Under the pieces are notes generated by a model. That model saw nothing but the letters and a program-made list of their open reading frames with translations, was not told the origin of the DNA and searched no databases. A stretch of 64,000 nucleotides of DNA from Pimelobacter simplex (lineage in GTDB: Bacteria; Actinomycetota; Actinomycetes; Propionibacteriales; Nocardioidaceae): NCBI RefSeq assembly GCF_024662235.1, contig NZ_CP096276.1, forward strand, positions 3,100,001 through 3,164,000. Reading direction: 5' to 3'. Position numbers and translations under genes: made by a program. Numbering within the stretch: position 1 is the stretch's first letter; every line of letters starts with the position of its first letter. Shown one piece after another: positions 45,920 through 57,224 of the stretch.

Positions 45920-46993
45920 TCAGGCGACGACCTTGCCGCGCAGCACCACCCGGGACGGCTCGGCGAGCACCGACAGGTCCTCGACCGGGTTGCGGGGGTA
46001 GACGACGAAGTCGGCCGGGTCGCCCTCGTCCAGGCCCGGGTTCCAGCCGAGCCAGGCGCGGCCGCGCCACGAGGCGGCGCCGAGGACGTAGTCGTTGGGC
46101 AGGCCCATCGCGGCCATCGCGAGGATCTCCTCGTGCAGGACGCCGTGGCGCGAGGAGCCGCCGCCGTCGCTGCCGACGTACATCGCGACGCCGGCATCGT
46201 AGGCGCTCATGAGGACCTCGCGCCGGGTGGCGTAGAGCGACTCCATCGTCGTGCTGTACGCCGGGAACTTGTCCCGCGCGGCCGAGACGAACTCCGGGAA
46301 CTTGCTGGTCTGCAGCACCGTCGGCACGAGCGCCACTCCCCGGGCGACCATCTGGGCGAGGTGGGCCTCGGTCAGGCCGGTGCCGTGCTCGATGCAGTCG
46401 ATGCCGGCGTCGAGGAGCGGGCCGAGGGAGTCGGCGCCGAAGCAGTGGGCGGTCACCTTGGCGCCCTCGGCGTGGGCGACGCCGATGGCCGCCGCGACCG
46501 CGTCGGCCGGGAAGGAGGGGGTGAGGTCGCCGTCGTCGCGCGAGATCCAGTCGCCGACGAGCTTGACCCAGCCGTCGCCCTCGCGGGCCTGCTCACCGAG
46601 GATGTCGGGCAGGGCGTCGGGCTCGACCTCGTGGGCGTAGTTGCGCAGGTAGCGGCGGGTGCGGGCGACGTGCCGTCCGCAGCGGATCAGGCGGGGCAGG
46701 TCCTCGCGGTCCTGGACCCAGCGGGTGTCGGCCGGGGAGCCGCAGTCGCGGGTGAGCAGGACGCCGTTGTCGCGGTCGGCGATCGCGGTCCGCTCGATCT
46801 CGTCGTCGGAGACCGCTCCCCCGTCCTCGAGCCCGAGGTGGTTGTGGGCGTCGACCAGGCCGGGGACGATCCAGCCCTCGCCGGCGAGCTCGGCGCCGGC
46901 GGGCCGCTCGTAGGTGACGTGGCCGTCGACGACGTACACCTCCCGGACGTCGCCGTCGGGGAGGACCGGACCGGAGAACCGCAGCGCACTCAC
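45920..46993 (-). CDS. amidohydrolase family protein
   Basis: This 357-residue metal-dependent hydrolase of the imidazolonepropionase/prolidase-like branch has DAHNHLG (HxH), VKLVGDW with the bridging Lys, VTAHCFG, CIEHGTGL and the Asp in GSDGGG. The substrate is unknown; related enzymes open cyclic amides or cleave peptides. It stands alone between rpsP and the NYN gene, with a GTG start at 46993. Confidence 0.85.
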   Translation of the reverse strand: MSALRFSGPVLPDGDVREVYVVDGHVTYERPAGAELAGEGWIVPGLVDAHNHLGLEDGGAVSDDEIERTAIADRDNGVLLTRDCGSPADTRWVQDREDLPRLIRCGRHVARTRRYLRNYAHEVEPDALPDILGEQAREGDGWVKLVGDWISRDDGDLTPSFPADAVAAAIGVAHAEGAKVTAHCFGADSLGPLLDAGIDCIEHGTGLTEAHLAQMVARGVALVPTVLQTSKFPEFVSAARDKFPAYSTTMESLYATRREVLMSAYDAGVAMYVGSDGGGSSRHGVLHEEILAMAAMGLPNDYVLGAASWRGRAWLGWNPGLDEGDPADFVVYPRNPVEDLSVLAEPSRVVLRGKVVA

Positions 46994-47003
46994 GCGCCCG
47001 ACG

Positions 47004-47375
47004 CTATCGCCCCAGCGCGGAGAGCAGCCAGGTCGGTGACACCGTGGTCGCGCCGACGCCGTGCACCCGGGCGTCCAGCGCCCGGTCGGCGGTCACGACC
47101 ACGACCCGGCCGCCCTTCTCGGCAGCCTTGGCCGCCTCGGCGACGATCGTCGCGTCGCCGTCCTTGGGGGCGTGGACGGTACGGACGTGGGCGTCGCGTC
47201 CGGCCCGGACGCCGCCCTTGGCCTGTCCCTCCAGCACGAGGACGACGATGTCGTAGCCGACGTCCTCGACGAGCAGCTGCTCGTGCAGGCGGGCTGCCGC
47301 GCCCGCGCGGTCCTTCCACCAACCGTCCGGGCGCGCACCGACGACGTTGGCGCCGTCGACGATGAGCGTGCTCAC
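47004..47375 (-). CDS. NYN-domain (PIN-like) protein
   Basis: This 123-residue protein has the NYN/YacP-type nuclease fold: VSTLIVDGANVVGARPDGWW at the start, VVLVLEGQAKGG, and VVVVTADRALDARV with conserved Asp residues. Such proteins probably process RNA. The GTG start overlaps the ffh stop (GTGA at 47372-47375), so it is co-translated with ffh. Confidence 0.85.
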   Translation of the reverse strand: MSTLIVDGANVVGARPDGWWKDRAGAAARLHEQLLVEDVGYDIVVLVLEGQAKGGVRAGRDAHVRTVHAPKDGDATIVAEAAKAAEKGGRVVVVTADRALDARVHGVGATTVSPTWLLSALGR

Positions 47376-48949
47376 TTGAGGAACTTGGAGAAGTCCTTGG
47401 GCAGCTCGAGGTTCTGCGCGGCCGCCTCGTAGTCGATGTCCTGGCCGATGCCGAACGGGTTCGGCTTGGCCTCGGCGGCCTTGGCCTTCGCGGCCGCGGC
47501 GTCCTGGGCGGCCTTGGCCGGGTTGCCGGAGCGGCGGGCGCCCTTGCCCTTGGTCTGCTTGGCCTTCTGCTTGGCGCTGACGCGCTTGCCGCCGCCGGGG
47601 CCGCCCATGCCGGGCATCCCCGGCATGCCGGGCATCCCGGGCATGCCGCCGCCCTTGGCCATCTGCATCATCATCTTGCGCGCCTCGAAGAAGCGGTCGA
47701 CGAGCTGGTTGACGTCGGAGACGTTGCGGCCCGAGCCCTTGGCGATCCGGGCGCGGCGCGAGCCGTCGATGATCTTGGGGTTGGCGCGCTCGGCGGGGGT
47801 CATCGAGCGGATGACCGCCTCGACCCGGTCGATCTCGCGCTCGTCGAAGTTCTCGAGCTGCTCGCGGATCTGGCCCATGCCGGGCAGCATCCCGAGGATC
47901 TTCTGCATCGAGCCGAGCTTCTTCAGCTGCTGCATCTGCGAGAGGAAGTCGTCGAGCGTGAAGTCGCCGCCGGAGAGCTTCTCGGCCGCCTTCATCGCCT
48001 CTTCCTGGTCGAAGGCCTTCTCGGCCTGCTCGATCAGGGTGAGGACGTCGCCCATGTCCAGGATGCGCGAGGCCATCCGGTCGGGGTGGAAGACGTCGAA
48101 GTCGGTCATCTTCTCGCCGGAGGAGGCGAACATGACCGGGCGGCCGGTGACCTGGCGGATGGAGAGGGCGGCACCACCGCGGGCGTCGCCGTCGAGCTTG
48201 GTCAGGACGACGCCGTCGTACCCGACGCCGTCGAGGAAGGCCTGCGCCGTGACGAGCGCGTCCTGGCCGATCATCGCGTCGACGACGAAGAGCACCTCGT
48301 CGGGCTGGACGGCGTCGCGGATGCCGGCCGCCTGGGCCATCATCTCGGCGTCGACGCCGAGGCGACCCGCGGTGTCGACGATGACGACGTCGTGCAGCTT
48401 GCGCTTGGCCTCCTCGATCGAGGCCTTCGCGACGGAGACCGGGTCGCCGACGCCGTTGCCCGGCTCGGGCGCGAAGACCGGGACGCCGACCTTGTCGCCG
48501 TTGACCTGGAGCTGCTGGACGGCGTTGGGCCGCTGCAGGTCGCAGGCCACGAGCATCGGGGTCTTGCCCTGCTCCTTGAGCCACAGCGCGAGCTTGGCCG
48601 CGAGGGTCGTCTTGCCCGCGCCCTGGAGGCCGGCGAGCATGATGACGGTCGGGCCGGACTTGGCGTAGCGCAGCCGGCGGGTCTCGCCGCCGAGGATCGC
48701 GACGAGCTCGTCGTTGACGATCTTGACGACCTGCTGGGCGGGGTTCAGCGCGCCGCTGACCTCTTCGCCCCGGGCGCGCTCCTTGATCGCGGCGACGAAT
48801 TCCTTGACGACGGGCAGGGCGACGTCGGCCTCGAGGAGGGCGATGCGGATCTCGCGCGCGGTCGCGTCGATGTCGGCCTCGGAGAGCCGTCCCTTGCCGC
48901 GGAGGTTCTTGAAGGTCGCGGTGAGGCGGTCGGACAATGTGGCGAACAA
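47372..48949 (-). CDS. ffh: signal recognition particle protein Ffh
   Basis: Ffh binds signal peptides and 4.5S RNA and targets ribosomes to FtsY. The 525-residue protein has the N domain, G domain with GLQGAGKTTLAAKLA, DTAGRL and TKLDGDARGGAAL, and a Met-rich M domain ending in repeated MPG units (about 455-467). Length is normal. Confidence 0.97.
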   Translation of the reverse strand: MFATLSDRLTATFKNLRGKGRLSEADIDATAREIRIALLEADVALPVVKEFVAAIKERARGEEVSGALNPAQQVVKIVNDELVAILGGETRRLRYAKSGPTVIMLAGLQGAGKTTLAAKLALWLKEQGKTPMLVACDLQRPNAVQQLQVNGDKVGVPVFAPEPGNGVGDPVSVAKASIEEAKRKLHDVVIVDTAGRLGVDAEMMAQAAGIRDAVQPDEVLFVVDAMIGQDALVTAQAFLDGVGYDGVVLTKLDGDARGGAALSIRQVTGRPVMFASSGEKMTDFDVFHPDRMASRILDMGDVLTLIEQAEKAFDQEEAMKAAEKLSGGDFTLDDFLSQMQQLKKLGSMQKILGMLPGMGQIREQLENFDEREIDRVEAVIRSMTPAERANPKIIDGSRRARIAKGSGRNVSDVNQLVDRFFEARKMMMQMAKGGGMPGMPGMPGMPGMGGPGGGKRVSAKQKAKQTKGKGARRSGNPAKAAQDAAAAKAKAAEAKPNPFGIGQDIDYEAAAQNLELPKDFSKFLK

Positions 48950-49017
48950 GAGCGAGTCCTCAGGGAGACGGAAAACGGCCGGGCTCCACTCTAGTTGAGG
49001 GACGTAGACTCCCCCGC

Positions 49018-49296
49018 ATGACCGTCGCCGTCTTCGCCGGAGCGGGCGTCCTGCTGCTCGTGCTCGTCATCCTCGCGGGCCACCGGACGCTGCGCAGCGG
49101 CGGCCCGACCGGCAGCGGCGTGGCCGACGGCATGGGCAACTTCATCGACGTCTTCGACCCCGCGCGCGCCCGGGCCGACCGGGACCTGAAGTCGCACGAC
49201 AACCAGGGCGCGGTCACGCCCAACCCCGACGATGACGACCGGCCGGTCCGCGTCGACCTGGCCAAGGGCGTCGTGAGGGTCAAGAAGGGCCTCTGA
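49018..49296 (+). CDS. small membrane-anchored protein
   Basis: This 92-residue protein has one N-terminal membrane helix (MTVAVFAGAGVLLLVLVILAG) and a charged soluble part with PNPDDDDRPVRVDLAKG. The gene is divergent from ffh and overlaps the convergent glnD 3' end by 17 bp. Similar short proteins occur at this position in related genomes as I recall; function unknown. Confidence 0.7.
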   Translation: MTVAVFAGAGVLLLVLVILAGHRTLRSGGPTGSGVADGMGNFIDVFDPARARADRDLKSHDNQGAVTPNPDDDDRPVRVDLAKGVVRVKKGL

Positions 49297-51508
49297 GCGC
49301 CCGGCGTACGGCGTGCGCGGCCTCGGCCGCCCGGGTGTCCGAGAGCCCGCCGGCCGCCGCCTCCTGCACGTAGAACACGTCGACCGCCTGCGGTCCGAGC
49401 GTGGAGATGTGCGCCGAGCGCACGGTCATGTCGAGCGCCGCGAGCGCCGCGCTGACCTGGTGCACGACGCCGAGCCGGTCGGCCGCCCGTACCTCGATGA
49501 CGGTTGCGTGGTCGCTCGCCTCCGGCCGTACGACGACCGCCGGGTCGAGGTCCCCGGGCGAGCGCCGGGGCGCGAGCCGCTCGGCCGGGTCGACCCGGCG
49601 CGCGACGATCGCGTCGAGCTGGTCGCGCAGCGCACCGACGTCGAGGTGGTCGGCGTCGACGTCCCAGACCGAGACGGCGTGCTCCCCCTGTGCCCACAGC
49701 CGCGCGGCGCGGATCCCGACCCGGCGCAGCGCGAACAGCGCGGCCACGTCGGCGAGCAGGCCGACCCGGTCGAGCGCCACCACGGTCACCCGGGAGCCGT
49801 CGGCGACCGGTTCGACGCTGATCGCGACCTCGCCGTCGGTGACCTCCGCCGGGACCGGCACCTCCTCGTCGCCGAACGCGGGCGGCGCGCTCCCCCGCTC
49901 CAGCACCGCCCGGGCCCGCCGGGCCAGGTCGAGCACGAGCCCGGCCCGCCACGACGACCAGGCCTTGGGCGAGGCCGCCTTGGCGTCGGCCTCGGTCAGC
50001 GCGGTGAGCAGGGCGAGCGCCTCGGGGGTGTCGATGTGCTCGGTGAGGGCCTCGACGGTGGCGGGGTCGTCCGGGTCGCGGGTGGTCGCGACGTCGGCGA
50101 GCAGCAGGTGCCAGCGCACGAGCCGCGCGATCAGCTCGGCCTCGTCGGGGCCGAAGCCCATCCGCACCGCGATCGCCCGGGCGATCGGGGCGCCGGCCAC
50201 GCTGTGCTCGGTCAGCCCGCCCTTGCCGATGTCGTGGAGCAGCGCCGCGACGACGAGGACGTCGGGGCGCGAGACGTCGCGGATCAGCGCCGCCGCCTCG
50301 ACGCAGGTCTCGACGACGTGCCGGTCGACGGTGAAGCGGTGGATGACCGAGGCGTGCGGGAGCAGCCGGATCCGCTCCCACTCGGGCAGGATCCGGTCGA
50401 GCGCACCGGTCTCGTCGAGCGTCTCCCACACGGCGAGCAGCCCGGGGCCGGCCGCGAGCAGGCGGACCAGCTGGCGGCGGGCCTCGTCGGGCCACGGCTC
50501 GGGCAGCGGCGGGCAGTCGCGGACCAGCCGGGCCGCGGTCGGCGGGGCGAGCACGACGTCGCGCACCGCGGCCTCGGCCGCCGCCCGCAGCAGGAGCACC
50601 GGGTCGCGCTCGGGCTGAGCGCCGCGGTCGAGCACGACCTCGCCCTGGGACAGCGCGACGCCGGGCGCGAGCCGGATCAGCTCGGGCCGCCGGGGTCGCG
50701 CGGCCGACGTCCGGCGCAGCGCGTCGTCGGTACGCCGCCAGGCCAGCCGCGACAGGTGGGTGACCCGGCGTCCCAGCTCCCGCACGTAGCGCTGTGCCGA
50801 CGCCTCGTCCGGTAGTGCGAGCCCCTCGGCGAGCGGCGCCCAGTGCTCGGGCGCGATCCGGTCGGTGGCCCGGCCCGCCGCGGCGTGCAGCAGGTCGCGG
50901 ACGTCGAGGAGCTGCTGGCGGCACCGCTCCAGGTCCGCCGCCGGTACGTCGACCAGCCAGGTCGCGGTCAGGCTCTTGAGCACCGTCGCGTCACGCAGGC
51001 CGCCCTCGGCCTCCTTGAGGTCCGGCAGCGAGAGGTGCGCGAGCTCGCCGACGAGCCGGTGCCGGCTGCGGACCAGCTCGTGCAGCTCGGGCAGCCGCTC
51101 CCGGGCCTGGCGCCGCCAGTGAGCCAGGACGGTCGTGCGCAGGCGCAGCGCGAGGCTGTGGTCGCCCGCGACGTGGCGCACGTCGAGCAGCCCCGAGGCG
51201 ACCCGGACGTCCCCCTCGGCCGCGGCCAGCATCTCGGGCAGCGTGCGCACCGAGTGGTCGATCTGGTGCCCGGAGTCCCACAGCGGGTACCAGACCTGAC
51301 CGGCGAGCTCGCGCCACTGCTCCTCGGGCAGACCCTCGTCGGCGACGAGCACCAGGTCCAGGTCCGAGTACGGCGCCAGCTCGCCCCGGCCGTAGCCGCC
51401 CACTGCGACGAGGGCGGTCCCGGCGTCGGCACCACCCGCGCCGTCGTACGCGCTGCGGGCGAGGAGGTCGGCGGCCTCGGTACGGGCGGCGCGGTCGGCG
51501 GCGGTCAT
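49280..51508 (-). CDS. glnD: [protein-PII] uridylyltransferase
   Basis: GlnD modifies PII proteins according to nitrogen status (adenylylation in actinobacteria studied). The 742-residue protein has the nucleotidyltransferase signature GGYGRGELAPYSDLDLVL, an HD domain (VVAALLHDIGKGGLTEHS) and two C-terminal ACT domains (VTVVALDRVGLLADVAALF and VIEVRAADRLGVVHQVS). It follows the amt-glnB pair, its usual place. Confidence 0.95.
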   Translation of the reverse strand: MTAADRAARTEAADLLARSAYDGAGGADAGTALVAVGGYGRGELAPYSDLDLVLVADEGLPEEQWRELAGQVWYPLWDSGHQIDHSVRTLPEMLAAAEGDVRVASGLLDVRHVAGDHSLALRLRTTVLAHWRRQARERLPELHELVRSRHRLVGELAHLSLPDLKEAEGGLRDATVLKSLTATWLVDVPAADLERCRQQLLDVRDLLHAAAGRATDRIAPEHWAPLAEGLALPDEASAQRYVRELGRRVTHLSRLAWRRTDDALRRTSAARPRRPELIRLAPGVALSQGEVVLDRGAQPERDPVLLLRAAAEAAVRDVVLAPPTAARLVRDCPPLPEPWPDEARRQLVRLLAAGPGLLAVWETLDETGALDRILPEWERIRLLPHASVIHRFTVDRHVVETCVEAAALIRDVSRPDVLVVAALLHDIGKGGLTEHSVAGAPIARAIAVRMGFGPDEAELIARLVRWHLLLADVATTRDPDDPATVEALTEHIDTPEALALLTALTEADAKAASPKAWSSWRAGLVLDLARRARAVLERGSAPPAFGDEEVPVPAEVTDGEVAISVEPVADGSRVTVVALDRVGLLADVAALFALRRVGIRAARLWAQGEHAVSVWDVDADHLDVGALRDQLDAIVARRVDPAERLAPRRSPGDLDPAVVVRPEASDHATVIEVRAADRLGVVHQVSAALAALDMTVRSAHISTLGPQAVDVFYVQEAAAGGLSDTRAAEAAHAVRRALRGPS

Positions 51509-51525
51509 CCAGGTCCTGGGGCGGG

Positions 51526-53224
<1,699 letters not shown>

Positions 53225-53235
53225 ACATGGGTGAA

Positions 53236-53264
53236 GCCGGGGTCCGCCGACGGCGGACCCCGGC
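53236..53264 (-). terminator. terminator after PII copy 2
   Basis: A perfect 13-bp GC-rich stem (53236-53248 with 53252-53264) and a 3-base loop lie 10 bp after the stop of the second PII gene, between the two amt-glnB units. Confidence 0.75.
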
Positions 53265-53274
53265 CTCGTGGGCC

Positions 53275-54974
<1,700 letters not shown>

Positions 54975-55018
54975 GCCCCGACCCTCGGCCGGGGAGGTTT
55001 CGGGGCGCGCGGCCGCTT

Positions 55019-55054
55019 GTTTCGGGGTCGTAACGAGTGCGGCCGGGTCGTTAC
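55019..55054 (-). promoter_or_regulatory. candidate GlnR operator of amt2
   Basis: Read on the minus strand: GTAAC, 15 bases, GTTAC, 6 bases, GAAAC, followed by AAGCG as in the amt1 copy (AAAGCG). It lies 45-80 bp upstream of the amt2 start. The parallel with amt1 supports nitrogen control. Confidence 0.6.
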
Positions 55055-55097
55055 GGTCCGGTGACGGCGGCGGCGAGCGCCGCCGCCGGGATCGGCC

Positions 55098-56246
55098 TCA
55101 GCCCAGCAGCGCGTCGACGAACGCGGCCGCGTCGAACGGCGCGAGGTCGTCGGGGCCCTCGCCCAGCCCGACCAGCTTGACCGGTACGCCGAGCTGGCGC
55201 TGGACGGCGACCACGATGCCGCCCTTGGCCGAGCCGTCGAGCTTGGTCAGCACGATGCCGGTGACGTCGACGACCTCGGAGAAGACCTTGGCCTGGATCA
55301 GGCCGTTCTGGCCGGTGGTTGCGTCGAGGACGAGCAGCACCTCGGTGACCGGGGCCTGCTTCTCGATGACGCGCTTGACCTTGCCGAGCTCGTCCATGAG
55401 GCCCTGCTTGTTCTGCAGGCGGCCGGCGGTGTCGACGACGACGGTGTCGACGCCGCGGTCCATGCCCTGCTTGACCGCGTCGAAGGCGACACTCGCGGGG
55501 TCGCCGCCCTCGGGGCCGCGGACGACCTCGACGCCGACCCGGTCGCCCCAGGTGGCGAGCTGCTCGGTGGCAGCGGCGCGGAAGGTGTCGGCGGCGGCGA
55601 GCAGGGCGGTGCGCTCGTCGGCGACGAGGATCCGGGCGAGCTTGCCGACGGTGGTGGTCTTGCCGGTGCCGTTGACGCCGACGACCAGGACGACGCCGGG
55701 CTGGTCGCCCTCGCCGCTGACCTTGAGCGCGCGGTCCATGGCCGGGTCGACCAGGTTGATGAGCTCCTCGCGGAGCACGGTGCGGGCGTCGGGGGTCGAG
55801 CCGCCCTCGACACGCAGGCGGGTGCGGAGGCGCTCGACGAGCTCCTGGGTGGGCGCGACGCCGATGTCGGCGGCGAGGAGCAGGTCCTCCATCGCCTCCC
55901 AGGTGTCCTCGTCGAGCTGGTCGCGGCTCAGCAGACCGAGCAGACCCCGGCCCAGCGCGTTGGAGCCGGCCAGGCGCTGGCGCAGCCGGACCAGGCGGGA
56001 GGCCGGCTTCTCCGGCGTCTCGACCGCCGGGGCGGCCGGCTCGGGCTCGGGCTCCGCCTCGACCGGGGCCTCGGCCGCCGGTGCCTCGGTGGACGCCGGG
56101 GGCGTCTCGACCGGGGTGGTGATGACGTCGGTCGAGGTGTCCTCGGGCAGCCGCCCGGTACGCCGTACGCGCGTGCCGACGAAGCCGGCGATCGCGAGGA
56201 CGCCGACCACGGCGATACCGATGACGAGGTAGACCCATTCCTGCAT
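55098..56246 (-). CDS. ftsY: signal recognition particle receptor FtsY
   Basis: FtsY receives SRP-ribosome complexes at the membrane. The 382-residue protein has an N-terminal membrane helix (about 3-23), an acidic Pro/Ala/Glu linker (about 35-75), and the NG domain with GVNGTGKTTTVGKLA, DTAGRLQNKQGLMDEL and TKLDGSAKGG. It lies between smc-thioesterase and the amt cluster. Confidence 0.95.
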   Translation of the reverse strand: MQEWVYLVIGIAVVGVLAIAGFVGTRVRRTGRLPEDTSTDVITTPVETPPASTEAPAAEAPVEAEPEPEPAAPAVETPEKPASRLVRLRQRLAGSNALGRGLLGLLSRDQLDEDTWEAMEDLLLAADIGVAPTQELVERLRTRLRVEGGSTPDARTVLREELINLVDPAMDRALKVSGEGDQPGVVLVVGVNGTGKTTTVGKLARILVADERTALLAAADTFRAAATEQLATWGDRVGVEVVRGPEGGDPASVAFDAVKQGMDRGVDTVVVDTAGRLQNKQGLMDELGKVKRVIEKQAPVTEVLLVLDATTGQNGLIQAKVFSEVVDVTGIVLTKLDGSAKGGIVVAVQRQLGVPVKLVGLGEGPDDLAPFDAAAFVDALLG

Positions 56247-56473
56247 GGGGGTATCCCATCACGCGCGCGCCCGGGCGCCGGAATCGGCTGGTGGCTGGGC
56301 TAGGGCGTGGCTCTCGGGTCCGCGCCGTCGCGAGCGGTGTCGGCGGCCGATCTGGCAAGGCCGAGTCGCGAAGGCGGGCCGCAGGCGGGGCCGAGGGTGG
56401 GTCGAGTCGGCGAGAACGCCGCCAGATCGAGTCGCCGGCACCGCGCAGCAGGCGCGGGCCCGAGAGGCACGCC

Positions 56474-56662
56474 CTACCTCAGCCGCAGGACGTCGCGCTC
56501 CTCGTCCTCGATGACGGGCGCGGCATCGGCCGCCTTGGCCATCGCGTCACCCAGCCACGGCACGCCCGGCACCTGCTCGCCCCGGTGGGGGTAGGCGACG
56601 TAGAGGACCACGGCGCCCGCGACCGCGAGGCTGACCAGGACCGCCAGTACGACGAACAGCAC
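56474..56662 (-). CDS. small single-pass membrane protein
   Basis: This 62-residue protein has one N-terminal helix (MLFVVLAVLVSLAVAGAVVL), then YVAYPHRGEQVPGVPWLGDAM and an acidic tail. GTG 56662 has a good GGAGGA site 6 bases upstream. It lies between the thioesterase gene and ftsY. Function unknown; it was too short for simple gene finding. Confidence 0.7.
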   Translation of the reverse strand: MLFVVLAVLVSLAVAGAVVLYVAYPHRGEQVPGVPWLGDAMAKAADAAPVIEDEERDVLRLR

Positions 56663-56765
56663 TTCGACTCCTCCGAGTAGGGATCTCCGTCCGTCCCCAT
56701 CCTGCCTCGGCGGTCCACACCGCTCGGCCCCGGCTCGCCCGCGGGCGGCGCCGGAGAGGCCGAGG

Positions 56766-57224
56766 TCACACCACGAGCGGCGCGAGCGCCTCGCGGATGA
56801 GGTCCGGCACCGGGGTCGGGCGGCGCGCGGGGTCGGTGTCGTCGACGTACACGTGGACGAAGCGGCCCTCGGCGCACGCCAGCGCACCCTCGCCCGCGGG
56901 GTCGCCCTGGAACAGCCCGATCCGGTAGACGACCGAGGAGGTCCCCAGCCGCTCGACGGCCAGGCCCATCTCGATCGGGCGCGGGTAGCCCATCTCGGCG
57001 AAGTAGCGGCACGACACCTCGGCCACCACCCCGATCGCCGGCAGCCGCCGGATGTCGGTGCCGGTGGCGTCGTGCAGGTGGGCGTTGACGGCGGTGTCGA
57101 TGAGGTCGAAGTAGCGGGCGTTGTTGAGGTGGCCGTAGACGTCGTCGTCGGACCAGCGGGTCGTCGCCGTACGCCAGGCGCGGTAGGCGGAGCGGTCGGG
57201 GCGGGTGCGGTCGGGCGCGTTCAC
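56766..57224 (-). CDS. acyl-CoA thioesterase (4HBT hot-dog fold)
   Basis: This 152-residue protein has TRWSDDDVYGHLNNARYFDLIDTAVNAHL, the 4-hydroxybenzoyl-CoA thioesterase signature with the active-site Asp region, and a hot-dog sheet ending in GRFVHVYVD. It probably hydrolyses acyl-CoA esters; the substrate is unknown. Its GTG start overlaps the smc stop (GTGA). Confidence 0.88.
   Translation of the reverse strand: MNAPDRTRPDRSAYRAWRTATTRWSDDDVYGHLNNARYFDLIDTAVNAHLHDATGTDIRRLPAIGVVAEVSCRYFAEMGYPRPIEMGLAVERLGTSSVVYRIGLFQGDPAGEGALACAEGRFVHVYVDDTDPARRPTPVPDLIREALAPLVV

Noticed and set aside
47600..47650. Tandem repeat in the ffh 3' part as a regulatory repeat
   Set aside because: It is explained by codons for the Met-Pro-Gly units of the Ffh M-domain tail, common in actinobacteria.
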